Shown here one piece after another: positions 44,121 through 53,888 of a stretch of 64,000 bases of DNA. This DNA comes from Wocania arenilitoris (GTDB lineage Bacteria; Bacteroidota; Bacteroidia; Flavobacteriales; Flavobacteriaceae). The DNA is taken from positions 1-64,000 of the forward strand of contig NZ_JAKKDU010000006.1 in NCBI RefSeq assembly GCF_021728535.1. The letters are read 5' to 3'. The translations under genes were made by a program, and so were the position numbers. The notes under the pieces are model-generated. The model made no database searches, was not told where the DNA came from, and saw only the letters and a program-made list of their open reading frames with translations. Each line of letters opens with the position of its first letter. Positions within the stretch are counted from its first letter, which is position 1.

Positions 44121-44183
44121 GAAAATTTTATAGTTGTTATTGGTAAGCTGTTCTTAATTTTGCAACATAGAAGAAAAACAAAA

Positions 44184-44921
44184 ATGAAAAAATCATTTTT
44201 AATCCTAGTTATTGCTATGCTTTTTAATAGTTGTGAAAAACAGAAAGTAATTAGCGCGCAAGAAATAGTTGATAAATCTATAGAAGTTGCTGGCGGCAAT
44301 AAAATTAAAAATGCAGCCATAGCTTTTAATTTTAGAGATAAACACTACAAAGCAACACGTAATAATGGAGTATTTCAATTTGAAAGAATCTTTAAAGATT
44401 CTACAATTGTTATTCGAGATGTTTTATCAAATGATGGTTTTAAACGTTATAATAACAATTTAGAAGTAAAAGTTGCAGATAGTATGATTTTAAAGTACTT
44501 ATCTTCAGTGAATTCTGTACATTATTTTTCGATATTACCTTTTGGTTTAAACGATGCTGCAGTAAATAAAGAGTATATTGATAAAGTTACTTTAAAAGGA
44601 AAAGATTACCATAAAATTAAAGTTACATTTAATCAAGATGGAGGTGGAGAGGATTTTGAGGATGTATTTGTGTATTGGATAAATGCCAAATCCTATAAAA
44701 CAGAGTACATTGCTTACTCTTATGAAGAAACCGACGGCGTTGGTATACGTTTTAGAGCTGCTTTTAATGAACGTTACGTTAACGGTATTAGGTTTGTTGA
44801 TTATGTCAATTATAAACCTAATAATTCATCAACTTCGTTACAAGATTTAGACGAATCGTTTGAAAAAAATCAATTAAAACTATTATCAAAAATTGAATTG
44901 ACTGATATGACGGTTAATTAA
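44184..44921 (+). CDS. DUF6503-like lipoprotein
   Basis: A 245-residue lipoprotein from the ATG at 44184 (a TTG at 44160 would give a frame without a good signal). The signal is MKKSFLILVIAMLFNSC, with Cys17. The mature part has SAQEIVDKSIEVAGGNKIK (about 25-43), DKHYKATRNNGVFQFERIF, and beta strands typical of the LolA-like superfamily (YHKIKVTFNQDGGGEDFEDV, then RFRAAFNERYVNGIRFVDYV). I recall related proteins named DUF6503 in this group; that name is from memory. 63 bp after pxpC, possibly on the same transcript. Confidence 0.65.
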   Translation: MKKSFLILVIAMLFNSCEKQKVISAQEIVDKSIEVAGGNKIKNAAIAFNFRDKHYKATRNNGVFQFERIFKDSTIVIRDVLSNDGFKRYNNNLEVKVADSMILKYLSSVNSVHYFSILPFGLNDAAVNKEYIDKVTLKGKDYHKIKVTFNQDGGGEDFEDVFVYWINAKSYKTEYIAYSYEETDGVGIRFRAAFNERYVNGIRFVDYVNYKPNNSSTSLQDLDESFEKNQLKLLSKIELTDMTVN

Positions 44922-45420
44922 TAGTTAGTACCTGATCCGAAATTTTATTAGCTATTACAGTAACTATGTACAAGTTGTCGTTCTTGCTATCATCTATATC
45001 TTCATGTTTTTTAAAACCTAAAAAAGCATTAACCAGCATAGGTGTAGTGTTGCTATGGCCTACGATTAAAATGGTTTTGCCTTTTGTGTTTTTTAAAAAC
45101 GTTTTTGTATCAAGTTTATAAGGATGATAAAGTGTTAATTCTAATCCTTTTTTTGTAGCAGTTGGTTGAGCTGTTTCTTTAGTCCTGTTATAATTGGTAC
45201 TATAAATAGCATCAAATTTTATATTTGAAAATACTTTACTCCATTTTTTTGCTCGTTTTTTACCTATTTCAGTTAAATGAGGATTTTTATTTGTTTTGTT
45301 GCTTCTATCTTTTTCTGCATGACGAATAAAATAATAGGTTGAGGCCTCAGAGGTTATTTTTTCTTATGAAAAAGAGGTTGTTGATAGTATTGTAAATGCA
45401 AAAAGAAATAAATATTTCAT
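44914..45420 (-). pseudogene. histidine phosphatase (PGAM/SixA-like) with stop at codon 19
   Basis: From ATG at 45420 the frame gives a signal peptide ([18 protein letters not shown]) then TAA at 45364-45366 where Gln (CAA) is expected. After the stop it is open for 149 codons to TAA at 44914. The remaining protein is a recognisable histidine phosphatase: YYFIRHAEKDRSNKTNKNP with the RHAE active-site His, LTEIGKKRAKKW, IYSTNYNRTKETAQPTA, and the second catalytic His in ILIVGHSNTTPMLVN. No ATG, GTG or TTG follows the stop early enough for a new start. So it is a pseudogene by nonsense mutation, unless read through. It overlaps the end of the DUF6503-like gene by 8 bp. Confidence 0.8.
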
Positions 45421-45453
45421 CGTTAAAAACTTGATTGTCATCAAATATAAATA

Positions 45454-45615
45454 GAACTCATCTTGACTTTTTCTATTTCCTAAAAAAATGGCTGAAATTC
45501 ACCCATATTTTGTTGCTTTTCTTACCCGTAGCACTGCTATAGCTTTCAAAAAGTGCCTCATCTGGTCAAATTTTCAACTCATTTTCGGTTAAAAACAAAA
45601 AGTCAAGAAGAGTTC
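45454..45615. mobile_element. 162-bp MITE-like element with 19-bp inverted ends
   Basis: The ends GAACTCATCTTGACTTTTT (45454-45472) and AAAAAGTCAAGAAGAGTTC (45597-45615) are inverted copies with a single mismatch. The three bases ATA are repeated directly outside both ends, which fits a 3-bp target duplication. The ~120-bp inside has no reading frame. It is too short to code for a transposase, so it would move with help from elsewhere. A second copy in this window was not found. Confidence 0.6.
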
Positions 45616-45658
45616 ATAGTTTTAAATCACAGTTTTTAAATTATTTGTTAAAGTTGAT

Positions 45659-46357
45659 TTAAGCAAGTCGCATCGCAATTTCTACCATTTCTGTAAATGT
45701 TGTTTCACGTTCTTTGCTTGTTGTGCGTTCGCCAGTAACTAAAGAATCCGAAATGGTTAAAATTGTAAGCGCATTTACATTATGCTTAGCAGCTATAGTA
45801 TATAAGCCAGCACTTTCCATTTCTACACAAAGTACGCCGAATTTAGACCACTTTTTATAAGACTCAAAATCGTCCGCATAAAACTCATCCGATGTAAAAA
45901 CATTTCCTGCTTTTATATTAATGTTTTTTTCTTTAGCAATACCTACGGCTTTTTGAAATAATTCAAAATTAGCAGTAGGTGCATAATCTGCACCACTAAA
46001 CCGCAGCTCGTTAACACCAGAATTAGAAGATGCCGCCATTGCTAAAACAATGTCCCGTATTTTAATATGTTTTTGGTAAGAGCCAGCACTACCAACTCTA
46101 ATAAGGTTTTTTACACCATATTCTGTAATAAGTTCGTGTGCGTAAATAGATATTGAAGGAACGCCCATTCCAGTACCCATAACCGATATGCGATTTCCGT
46201 TATAAGTTCCTGTATAGCCAAACATGTTTCTTATTTTGTTAAAACACACTGGGTTTTCAAAAAAAGTTTCTGCAATCCATTTGGCTCGTAATGGGTCTCC
46301 TGGAAGTAAAATAGTTTCGGCAATGTCACCTTTTTTGGCTTCAATATGTACACTCAT
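45659..46357 (-). CDS. deoD: purine-nucleoside phosphorylase (DeoD type)
   Basis: Splits purine (deoxy)nucleosides with phosphate into free base and (deoxy)ribose 1-phosphate. A 232-residue protein of the hexameric DeoD type: [20 protein letters not shown] (2-21) with the phosphate-binding Arg, RVGSAGSYQ (about 87-95), [17 protein letters not shown] (about 175-191), and the catalytic Asp in [11 protein letters not shown] (about 200-210). 12 bp downstream of deoC on the same strand, so the two form a salvage operon. Confidence 0.95.
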   Translation of the reverse strand: MSVHIEAKKGDIAETILLPGDPLRAKWIAETFFENPVCFNKIRNMFGYTGTYNGNRISVMGTGMGVPSISIYAHELITEYGVKNLIRVGSAGSYQKHIKIRDIVLAMAASSNSGVNELRFSGADYAPTANFELFQKAVGIAKEKNINIKAGNVFTSDEFYADDFESYKKWSKFGVLCVEMESAGLYTIAAKHNVNALTILTISDSLVTGERTTSKERETTFTEMVEIAMRLA

Positions 46358-46369
46358 TTTGATTTGTTT

Positions 46370-47035
46370 TTAGTATTTCAAATTAGATGTTTTCCCTGTA
46401 ACTATGTCAATTCCAGATGATGTTCCTAATCTTTCTACACCTAAATTTATATATTCCAATGCAGTTTTAGCATCTTTTATTCCACCAGAGGCTTTAATTT
46501 TTACCGTACTTTTCGCAACGCTTTTAATGAGTTTTATGTTATGTATTGTAGCGCCTCCAGTTCCAAACCCTGTTGATGTTTTTATAAAATCTGCACCGCT
46601 TTGTATAGCGAGTTCGCTAGCTTTTATAATTTCTAATTCTTCTAAATAGCAGGTTTCTAAAATTACTTTTAATACGTTGCAAGGCATAATTTTCTTTACA
46701 GCTTCAATATCTTTCCAAACAGCATCAAAATCTTTACTTTTAAGTAAACCTAAGTTAATAACCATATCAATTTCATCTGCACCATTATTTAATGCTGATT
46801 CTGCTTCAGCAACTTTTGCTTGGGTGGACATACTGCCTAAAGGGAAGCCTATAACACTGCAAACTTTTACTTTGCTATTTTTTAAATGTTCTTTGGCTAA
46901 ATATATATAGCAACTATTTACACATACTGAGAAAAATTGATGTGCTATAGCTTCTTCGCAAAGTTTTATAATATCTGCTTTAGTAGTAGTGGGTTTTAAA
47001 AGTGTATGGTCTATATAAGTGTTTAAAAGTTTCAT
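46370..47035 (-). CDS. deoC: deoxyribose-phosphate aldolase
   Basis: Cuts 2-deoxyribose 5-phosphate into glyceraldehyde 3-phosphate and acetaldehyde. A 221-residue TIM barrel with all key residues: Asp90 (NGADEIDMVIN), Schiff-base Lys152 (ADFIKTSTGFG), Lys181 (VKIKASGGI), and the phosphate loop RLGTSSGID (202-210). N-terminal YIDHTLLKPTTT is canonical. Located upstream of deoD. Compare the divergent paralogue at 47929-48666. Confidence 0.95.
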   Translation of the reverse strand: MKLLNTYIDHTLLKPTTTKADIIKLCEEAIAHQFFSVCVNSCYIYLAKEHLKNSKVKVCSVIGFPLGSMSTQAKVAEAESALNNGADEIDMVINLGLLKSKDFDAVWKDIEAVKKIMPCNVLKVILETCYLEELEIIKASELAIQSGADFIKTSTGFGTGGATIHNIKLIKSVAKSTVKIKASGGIKDAKTALEYINLGVERLGTSSGIDIVTGKTSNLKY

Positions 47036-47168
47036 ATTGAGTCTAAAAATACATTTATTTTTTAATAAAAATCAGATTACTAGATAGCATTTTATAATAC
47101 ACTAAGGTGCATATAAAAAATATTATCAAACTATGATTTATATCAGTTTTTTATTATCACTTGGGTAC

Positions 47169-47176
47169 TAATTTTG
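47169..47176 (+). promoter_or_regulatory. -7 promoter box of the OmpW gene
   Basis: TAATTTTG matches TAnnTTTG, 21 bp before the ATG. No well-spaced -33 motif was found. Confidence 0.4.
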
Positions 47177-47197
47177 TGAGAAATAATTTTAAATATC

Positions 47198-47851
47198 ATG
47201 AAAAAAACAATTTTCACAGCTTTAATTGTCTGTTTATCAATAGCTGCGGTTGGCGCACAAGAAACAGATACTAGTTCCGCAACAAATTTTAGCAAATGGC
47301 AAGTTAGACTGCGTGTTATAGCTATAGTTCCTAACGAATCTGCCACTATACAAGCGATTGGAGGCGATGCGCAAATATCTAACGCATATGTACCCGAATT
47401 AGATTTTACTTATTTTTTTAATAAAAATTTAGCAGCCGAATTAATTTTGGGCACAGCAAAACATGATGTTAAAGCAGTCTCTACAGCCGTAGGAGATATT
47501 CCTTTAGGAGATGTTTGGTTATTGCCACCAACGCTTACGTTACAGTACCATTTTGATGGAGAGGCTGTGCATCCTTATTTTGGGGCAGGTTTAAATTATA
47601 CCTTATTTTATAATGAAAGCGCAGGGCCAGTAGCAGATAAAGTGAGTTACGATAGTGCTTTAGGGTTTGCTTTTCAAATGGGTTTTGATATTGATTTAGA
47701 TGATACTTGGTTTGTTAATATTGATGCTAAATACTTGCTATTAAATACCGATGTTAATGTTAATGCAACTACGGCATTAGGGGCTACCGTTGGAGCCGAT
47801 GTTAATATTAATCCATTTATTGCTGGCATTGGTTTTGGAATGAAGTTTTAA
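47198..47851 (+). CDS. OmpW-family outer-membrane protein
   Basis: A 217-residue protein with a signal peptide (residues 1-22, AAVGAQE). The mature part is the eight-strand OmpW barrel: WQVRLRVIAIVPNESAT (about 32-48), a central YFFNKNLAAELILGTAKHDV (about 72-91), LLPPTLTLQYHF and HPYFGAGLNYTLFYNE (about 125-140), and an end INPFIAGIGFGMKF with the final Phe typical of outer-membrane proteins. It would make a narrow hydrophobic channel in the outer membrane. It lies between two deoC genes on the other strand. Confidence 0.88.
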   Translation: MKKTIFTALIVCLSIAAVGAQETDTSSATNFSKWQVRLRVIAIVPNESATIQAIGGDAQISNAYVPELDFTYFFNKNLAAELILGTAKHDVKAVSTAVGDIPLGDVWLLPPTLTLQYHFDGEAVHPYFGAGLNYTLFYNESAGPVADKVSYDSALGFAFQMGFDIDLDDTWFVNIDAKYLLLNTDVNVNATTALGATVGADVNINPFIAGIGFGMKF

Positions 47852-47865
47852 TTTAAAACAAGTTG

Positions 47866-47910
47866 AAAAAAGCTAAGCAAAACCTTAAAAAGTTATGTTT
47901 AGCTTTTTTT
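47866..47910. terminator. bidirectional terminator between ompW-like gene and second deoC
   Basis: AAAAAGCTAAGCA and TGTTTAGCTTTTT pair with one G-T wobble; A-run and T-run on either side fit both transcription directions. Confidence 0.75.
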
Positions 47911-47928
47911 ACTTTTAAAACGTTTGTA

Positions 47929-48666
47929 TTAAACAGGCTCAGTAACGTTATCTGATTTTAATATATCTTCTTCTTTAGCCGTTTTAATATATTGTTTAAA
48001 TATTTTTGAATTTCTTTTAGCTCGCTTGTTATCAAAAAGTTCAACATCGTAATTTATACCAACTCTATCGGCTCCAACTTCTAGGAATTTTGCGGCTGTT
48101 TCATAATCTTCAATACCATCAAAAGCTGCTATTTTGATATGGTCTCTAACAGTTTTCTTTATAATTTTTACTGCTGTAAAAGTCGCGCCGTTTTTTGAAA
48201 AACCACTAGACGTCTTTATGTAATCTACTTTAGCATCCAAACAAATCTCACAAATTCTAATAACTTCATTTTTGTTTAATTCAGAAATTTCAATAATAGC
48301 TTTTAAAGGGGTATTTCCAATTGCTTGTTTTACATCAGAAATGTCTTTTAAAACCGATACATAATTTTTGCTTTTAAGTAGTCCTTGGTTAATTACCATT
48401 TCAATTTCATCTGCACCATCGCTTAATGCTTGTTTTGCTTCGTAAACCTTAGATGCTGTTGCTATAGATCCTAAAGGAAAGCCAATAGGAGTACATATTT
48501 TAACATTAGTTTTGCTTAATAATTGTTTAGCTATAGTTACATTATAACTATTTATATTAACAGCATAATAATTGTTCTTTTGAGCGGTTAAACATAATTC
48601 TATAATATCTCTTTCAGTAGCTGAAGGATGTAATAATGCGTACTCTATATAACTGGCAATTTGCAT
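47929..48666 (-). CDS. divergent deoxyribose-phosphate aldolase-like protein
   Basis: A 245-residue paralogue of the DeoC at 46.4 kb. It keeps the barrel and the Schiff-base Lys151 (VDYIKTSSGFSKNG) but differs in other key places. The Asp of ADEID is Glu89 (ADEIEM). The second catalytic Lys (KIKASGGI in DeoC) is Ala180 (KIAAFDGI). The phosphate loop RLGTSSG is RVGINYD (201-207). The last ~35 residues extend beyond DeoC and are basic/acidic. It may be inactive as an aldolase or use another substrate. It is in the same direction as deoC-deoD but separated by the OmpW gene. Confidence 0.85.
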   Translation of the reverse strand: MQIASYIEYALLHPSATERDIIELCLTAQKNNYYAVNINSYNVTIAKQLLSKTNVKICTPIGFPLGSIATASKVYEAKQALSDGADEIEMVINQGLLKSKNYVSVLKDISDVKQAIGNTPLKAIIEISELNKNEVIRICEICLDAKVDYIKTSSGFSKNGATFTAVKIIKKTVRDHIKIAAFDGIEDYETAAKFLEVGADRVGINYDVELFDNKRAKRNSKIFKQYIKTAKEEDILKSDNVTEPV

Positions 48667-48935
48667 CGAATAAATAAATTTTAAGATTTAAATGTATATT
48701 TTTTTACTATTATTGAGATAAAAGTAAGAATTTAAAGCGGTCTCTTTTAATTTTTTTACAAGGATTTAATTAACAAAATAGTGTTAGTAATGTAAATGGT
48801 AGTTTTTTTTTAATTTTTAATTTAATTTAAAACACATAAAAAAGAGTGCATTGTCTTTGTTTTTAAGCTATTGGGCTATGTATTTGTTTTTGTTCATAAA
48901 AAGAATTAAACTTAAAGTTTATACATTGTATTTTA
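48667..48935. other. intergenic region without features
   Basis: About 270 bp of AT-rich sequence before the clpB terminator; only a random-looking 44-codon frame (48878-49012) runs across it. No promoter motif with both boxes was seen. Confidence 0.5.
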
Positions 48936-48985
48936 ACGAAAAAAGAAAAAGCAACAATCATCTCGTTAAAGAATCTTGTTACTTT
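48936..48985 (-). terminator. intrinsic terminator of clpB
   Basis: On the minus strand AAAGTAACAA pairs with TTGTTGCTTT (one G-T wobble) around a longer loop, then a T-rich tail. It lies 63 bp after the clpB stop. Confidence 0.7.
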
Positions 48986-49047
48986 TCAACCAACCAACTA
49001 ATAGACTTTTAAAAAATGATTTTGTTATAGGCTATTTTTAATCTTGT

Positions 49048-51654
49048 TTATAATTCCTCAGTAACTAGGTTGTTTTGATTTCTAAAAACTAATTCATCAT
49101 CAAACGCATCAAGTAAAATAATACTATCAGTATTTATTTTTCCTGCTAATATCTCTTTGCTTAAGGCATTTAAAACTTCTTTTTGAATAACGCGTTTTAC
49201 AGGTCTAGCACCATACTCTGGATTGTATCCTTTATTTGCTAAATAATTAATGGCTTCTTGTGTAGCATCAAATGTAATGCCTTGTTGCGCAATCATCTTG
49301 GTAACATTTTTTAGTTGAAGTCCAACAATATCTACAATATTTTCTTTGCTTAATGGTGTAAACATAATGGTGTCGTCAATTCTATTTAAAAACTCTGGTC
49401 GTACACTTTGCTTTAATAAGCCTAAAACATCAATTTTCGCAGCCTTGACAGCAGAATCTAAGTCTTTTGTTGCTTCAAAACGTTCTTGTATTAAATGACT
49501 TCCAATATTAGAGGTCATAATAATGATAGTGTTCTTAAAGTCTGCAACACGCCCTTTGTTGTCTGTTAAATGGCCTTCATCAAGTACTTGTAATAGAATG
49601 TTAAACGTATCAGGATGTGCTTTTTCAATTTCATCTAACAATACAACTGAATATGGTTTGCGTCTTACAGCTTCTGTTAGCTGTCCACCTTCGTCGTAAC
49701 CTACATATCCTGGAGGTGCTCCAACTAATCTGCTAACGGCATGTCTTTCTTGGTATTCGCTCATGTCAATTCGAGTCATAGCATTTTCGTCATCAAACAA
49801 ATATTCAGCTAAAGCTTTAGCAAGTTCAGTTTTTCCAACACCAGTAGTTCCTAAAAACAAGAAGGTTCCAATAGGTTTTTTAGGATTTTGTAATCCTGCA
49901 CGACTTCGTCTTACAGCATCACTTACAGCAACAATAGCCTCTTCTTGTCCAACAACGCGTTTGTGAAGTTCATCTTCTAATTTTAACAACTTTTCGCGTT
50001 CACTTTGTAGCATTTTGGTAACAGGAATCCCTGTCCATTTTGCAACAACTTCTGCAATATCATCATATGTTACCTCTTCTTTAATTAAAGAGTTTTCAGC
50101 TTGTTCTTGCAATTGTTTTTGAAACACTTCAAGTTGCTCTTGAGCTTCTTTTATTTTACCGTAACGTAATTCGGCAACTTTTCCATAATCACCTTCGCGT
50201 TCTGCTTTTTCAGCTTCAAGTTTGTAGTTTTCAATATCTTGTTTTGTATTTTGGATATTATCAACCACTTCTTTTTCACTTTTCCACTTAGCATTTATTT
50301 CATAACGTTGTTCTTTTAAGTTAGCTAAATCAGATCTAAGTGATTTTAATTTCGTTTCGTCTTTTTCACGCTTAATGGCTTCAATTTCAATCTCTAATTG
50401 CATGATTTTTCTATCTAAAACATCTAATTCTTCAGGCTTAGAATTGATTTCCATGCGCAATTTAGAAGCAGATTCATCCATTAAATCAATAGCCTTGTCT
50501 GGTAAAAAGCGATTTGTAATGTAGCGCTGTGATAGTTCAACAGCTCCAATAATTGCCTCGTCTTTAATGCGTACTTTATGATGTGTTTCGTACTTTTCTT
50601 TAATACCTCTTAAAATTGAAATAGCACTTTCGGTATCAGGCTCATCGACCATAACCTTTTGAAAACGACGCTCTAAAGCTTTGTCTTTCTCAAAATATTT
50701 TTGATACTCATCAAGTGTAGTTGCGCCAATAGCACGTAGTTCTCCTCGGGCCAAGGCTGGTTTTAGTATATTAGCGGCATCCATAGCTCCTTGTCCGCCA
50801 CCAGCACCAACAAGTGTGTGAATTTCGTCAATAAACAACACGATATCTCCTTCGCTAGTTGTAACTTCTTTAATTACAGATTTTAAGCGTTCTTCAAATT
50901 CACCTTTATACTTTGCACCAGCAATTAGCGCACCCATATCGAGGGCAAAAATTTGTTTATCCTTTAAGTTTTCTGGAATATCTCCATCAATAATTCTATG
51001 AGCTAAACCTTCGGCTATGGCCGTTTTACCAGTACCTGGTTCTCCAACTAGAATAGGATTGTTTTTAGTTCGACGTGATAAAATTTGAAGTATTCTGCGT
51101 ATTTCTTCATCACGACCAATAACAGGATCTAATTTTCCGTCTTTAGCCAACTGGTTTAAGTTTTTCGCATATTTATTTATCGAATTATAAGTTTCCTCTT
51201 GACTTTGTGAGATTACTCTATCTCCCTTTCTTAATTCATCGATAGCAGCTTTTAAACCTTTTTCGGTTACACCTTGGTCCTTTAACATTTGTGCAATTTT
51301 ACTATTAGATTTAAATACAGCTAAAATAAGATGTTCGATAGAGACAAAATCATCTTTCATTTTTTTAGCTATAATTGATGCTTCGTTTAGTGATTTTCCA
51401 GCTTCGCGAGAAAGCATTAATTCGCTTCCTGTAACTTTAGAAAAGCTTTCTAATTGTTTATTTAATGCTTGTTCTAATATTGAAATGTTTACATTTAGTT
51501 TTTTTAATATAAATGGTAAAACATTTTCATCAACTTCAAAAATGCCTTTAAAAATATGCTCATTTTCAATTTGTTGATGTCCGAAGCCTTGAGCAATTTG
51601 TTGTGCTTGTTGTATGGCTTCTTGAGATTTTATTGTATAATTATTTAAATTCAT
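49048..51654 (-). CDS. clpB: ATP-dependent disaggregase ClpB
   Basis: Hsp100 chaperone that, with DnaK, pulls proteins from aggregates. 868 residues, normal length. It has an N-domain with two Clp repeats (1-150), AAA domain 1 with Walker A GEPGTGKT (about 204-211) and [13 protein letters not shown], a middle coiled coil (about 405-525, with [12 protein letters not shown] nearby), AAA domain 2 with [17 protein letters not shown] (about 604-620) and [12 protein letters not shown], and the C-terminal D2-small domain ending [22 protein letters not shown] at 51654. It stands alone, with its own terminator. A heat-shock type promoter was not clearly seen. Confidence 0.96.
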   Translation of the reverse strand: MNLNNYTIKSQEAIQQAQQIAQGFGHQQIENEHIFKGIFEVDENVLPFILKKLNVNISILEQALNKQLESFSKVTGSELMLSREAGKSLNEASIIAKKMKDDFVSIEHLILAVFKSNSKIAQMLKDQGVTEKGLKAAIDELRKGDRVISQSQEETYNSINKYAKNLNQLAKDGKLDPVIGRDEEIRRILQILSRRTKNNPILVGEPGTGKTAIAEGLAHRIIDGDIPENLKDKQIFALDMGALIAGAKYKGEFEERLKSVIKEVTTSEGDIVLFIDEIHTLVGAGGGQGAMDAANILKPALARGELRAIGATTLDEYQKYFEKDKALERRFQKVMVDEPDTESAISILRGIKEKYETHHKVRIKDEAIIGAVELSQRYITNRFLPDKAIDLMDESASKLRMEINSKPEELDVLDRKIMQLEIEIEAIKREKDETKLKSLRSDLANLKEQRYEINAKWKSEKEVVDNIQNTKQDIENYKLEAEKAEREGDYGKVAELRYGKIKEAQEQLEVFQKQLQEQAENSLIKEEVTYDDIAEVVAKWTGIPVTKMLQSEREKLLKLEDELHKRVVGQEEAIVAVSDAVRRSRAGLQNPKKPIGTFLFLGTTGVGKTELAKALAEYLFDDENAMTRIDMSEYQERHAVSRLVGAPPGYVGYDEGGQLTEAVRRKPYSVVLLDEIEKAHPDTFNILLQVLDEGHLTDNKGRVADFKNTIIIMTSNIGSHLIQERFEATKDLDSAVKAAKIDVLGLLKQSVRPEFLNRIDDTIMFTPLSKENIVDIVGLQLKNVTKMIAQQGITFDATQEAINYLANKGYNPEYGARPVKRVIQKEVLNALSKEILAGKINTDSIILLDAFDDELVFRNQNNLVTEEL

Positions 51655-51946
51655 AACTTTATTTTTATTTTCTTTACGAAGATTAGAACAAGAATCTTAC
51701 CAATGCTGTTTAGCCGACATAATGTCTTGTTAAGCCTTTGTTTGTGTGACTTTTTGTCGGTTTGTAAGTTTTGAAATTGAGAGCGACTTAAAGCATAAAT
51801 TATGTAATGAAACATCCATGATTAATATTTAACCACACAACCAAATGATTATTTAGGATGTTACATGTGACCGTTGAATAACAATAAATATAAACACATG
51901 AAATTATGTTTCTTTCAAACTGGAAGCAAAAAATAACTATAAAACT

Positions 51947-52345
51947 ATGGGATTATTAAATAAATTATTTGGGACTTCAACAAGCTCAGCCACCAATAAA
52001 GAAGAAAAGCTTTTGCCTTGGATTCCGCTTAATGATTTACAACAACTTAACTATATTGAAAAAAAATCTGTTACAAAAACTCAGGTTATTTTTAAGCATT
52101 CTACACGTTGTGGTATTAGCAGAATGGTAATGAAGCAGTTTGTTGATACTTATAGTTTTACCGAAAAAGAATTAGATTTATATTATTTGGATTTATTGAA
52201 TTACAGAGATGTTTCAAACGAAGTTGGATATAAATTTCAAGTTATTCATGAATCCCCTCAGCTTTTAGTTATTAAAAATGGAGTAGTAGTAGCTCATAAT
52301 TCTCACGGTGCTATAAATGATATTAATCTATCTCAATTTGTCTAA
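51947..52345 (+). CDS. ytxJ: bacillithiol-system redox protein YtxJ
   Basis: A 132-residue thioredoxin-fold monothiol protein of the YtxJ family (DUF2847), linked to bacillithiol redox in Bacteroidota and Firmicutes. LPWIPLNDLQQLNYIEK (about 22-38), FKHSTRCGISRMVMKQF (about 50-66) with the active-site Cys56, and HESPQLLVIKNGVVVAHNSH (about 99-118) are family marks. It is divergent from clpB (292 bp gap). ATG start. Confidence 0.88.
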   Translation: MGLLNKLFGTSTSSATNKEEKLLPWIPLNDLQQLNYIEKKSVTKTQVIFKHSTRCGISRMVMKQFVDTYSFTEKELDLYYLDLLNYRDVSNEVGYKFQVIHESPQLLVIKNGVVVAHNSHGAINDINLSQFV

Positions 52346-52579
52346 ACTTTAACTTTTGCGGTTGCCTTTTTGAATATAGTTTATTTAATATTCATATAGA
52401 ACGAAATCTAATATAGATTATAAAATGTCAGATATTGAAAAATGTGTCAAATATTGCTATTTTGGAAAGCATTTATAAGTATGAAAGCGCATATGGAAAA
52501 ATCAAACATTAATCCTTATTAAGAAAAAATAAATTAAATAATTTGCCAAATTAGTAAATAAGGCCTGTAGTTTTTTCTT

Positions 52580-53755
52580 TTAATTAAATGCGTAGGAATT
52601 AATTATATTTTTTAGTTGAAGTTTTAAGTCTTCTCCAGTATCATAAATCATTTGTTCTTCAGTTGGAAAAGGTACTGCTCGACGTTCTAAAAACGGAATT
52701 AAGTTAGTATCTAAAGCTCTTCGGTCTCCACGGGCATCGGCGTAAATATGTTCAAAAACAAATTCGCTGGTAACAGGAAAGGCATCAACTAACTGGTTGT
52801 TTCGTATATCTACATACTCTACATTTCCAGTAACTTGAGAGGCTTTAAATTGTTTAAATTCATAATACTCACATCGTACAGTTTTCATGTTATCAACTTG
52901 TATAGCGTTACCTAAACTGTCTTTAACAACTTTGCCGTTTTCAATTAAATCTATTTTTCCATCAGCAATTTGCTTTTCTTTAATTATTTGGCGTTCTTTA
53001 ATTTGTTCTGGAGAAATATTAATATCTCTTAAATTAACACGCATTTTAAAATCATATTTTATGTTTTCATCTGTATTTCCATGATACACCGTCCAAAAAT
53101 TATTTAAACCATAACTACTAAAGTTTAATAAATCATTTTCTAAACGTGCTGGAATAATTTTACCAGAATCATTAACCATATCAACTAAAACATAGTCTGT
53201 TCCGCGTTGATGGGCTAATTCCATAAGTTGTCTAACATCTTTATAGTTTGGATTAATGGTTTCAATCTCTCTAAGTAAATTATAAGCAGCTCTAATATCT
53301 AATTTGTTATTAGAGTGTGCTAAAGGAGCTGCATTATCGTATAGTTGCAACGAGGCACTATTTTTATAAGTGATAAGCTGATTGCTATAATCGCCAAAAT
53401 TTAAATTTATTTCTCTACCATTAACATAAAGCGGTAGAAGAGGTTTTATACGCTCTTGACGATTATCTAAGCTAACATAAGCATTAAAAATACGTAAGTA
53501 TGCTTCTGGGTTATTGTCTTTTTTTAAAAAGTTAATATCATCTAAATCTCTGGCAGAGGCCTTATTAAAAGCTTCTTCAAGAAGTAAGATAATATCTTGT
53601 TTTCCTCTTCTGTCTTTATTTATTTTGAGTTTACCAATGGCATCATTAATGGCATGGTCGTAGTTTCCGAAGCTAATTGTTTTTTCCATTTGCCTGCGTG
53701 TGCTACATGCAAGCATTAATGTTAATGCAATTATTGAAAGTAATAGTTTTTTCAT
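52580..53755 (-). CDS. lipoprotein of unknown function, conserved-looking
   Basis: A 391-residue lipoprotein (signal 1-16; Cys17 in LMLAC). N-terminal half is helical and repeat-like (NYDHAINDAIGKLKINKDRR, EAYLRIFNAYVSLDNRQERI, NLLREIETINPNYKDVRQLM), similar to tetratricopeptide-like pairs. The C-terminal half (about 180-391) has beta strands (TDYVLVDMVNDSGKIIPARL, YYEFKQFKASQVTGNVEYVD). I do not recognise the family. It stands alone between ytxJ and fahA. Confidence 0.6.
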   Translation of the reverse strand: MKKLLLSIIALTLMLACSTRRQMEKTISFGNYDHAINDAIGKLKINKDRRGKQDIILLLEEAFNKASARDLDDINFLKKDNNPEAYLRIFNAYVSLDNRQERIKPLLPLYVNGREINLNFGDYSNQLITYKNSASLQLYDNAAPLAHSNNKLDIRAAYNLLREIETINPNYKDVRQLMELAHQRGTDYVLVDMVNDSGKIIPARLENDLLNFSSYGLNNFWTVYHGNTDENIKYDFKMRVNLRDINISPEQIKERQIIKEKQIADGKIDLIENGKVVKDSLGNAIQVDNMKTVRCEYYEFKQFKASQVTGNVEYVDIRNNQLVDAFPVTSEFVFEHIYADARGDRRALDTNLIPFLERRAVPFPTEEQMIYDTGEDLKLQLKNIINSYAFN

Positions 53756-53888
53756 GAGGCTAAAGTTTTTGGTTTATTTGGGTACCAGTTCAATATTGGT
53801 GCCAAAATAGTAAAACAATAGATAAAATACAAATAAACACGATTAAATGCGTATTTATTAATTTTTTAGTAAGATAAATCTTAATTTA

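Noticed and set aside
48878-49012. A 44-codon frame on the + strand between the second deoC and clpB
   Set aside because: AT-rich, no signal or domain, no promoter, and it crosses the clpB terminator; likely chance.
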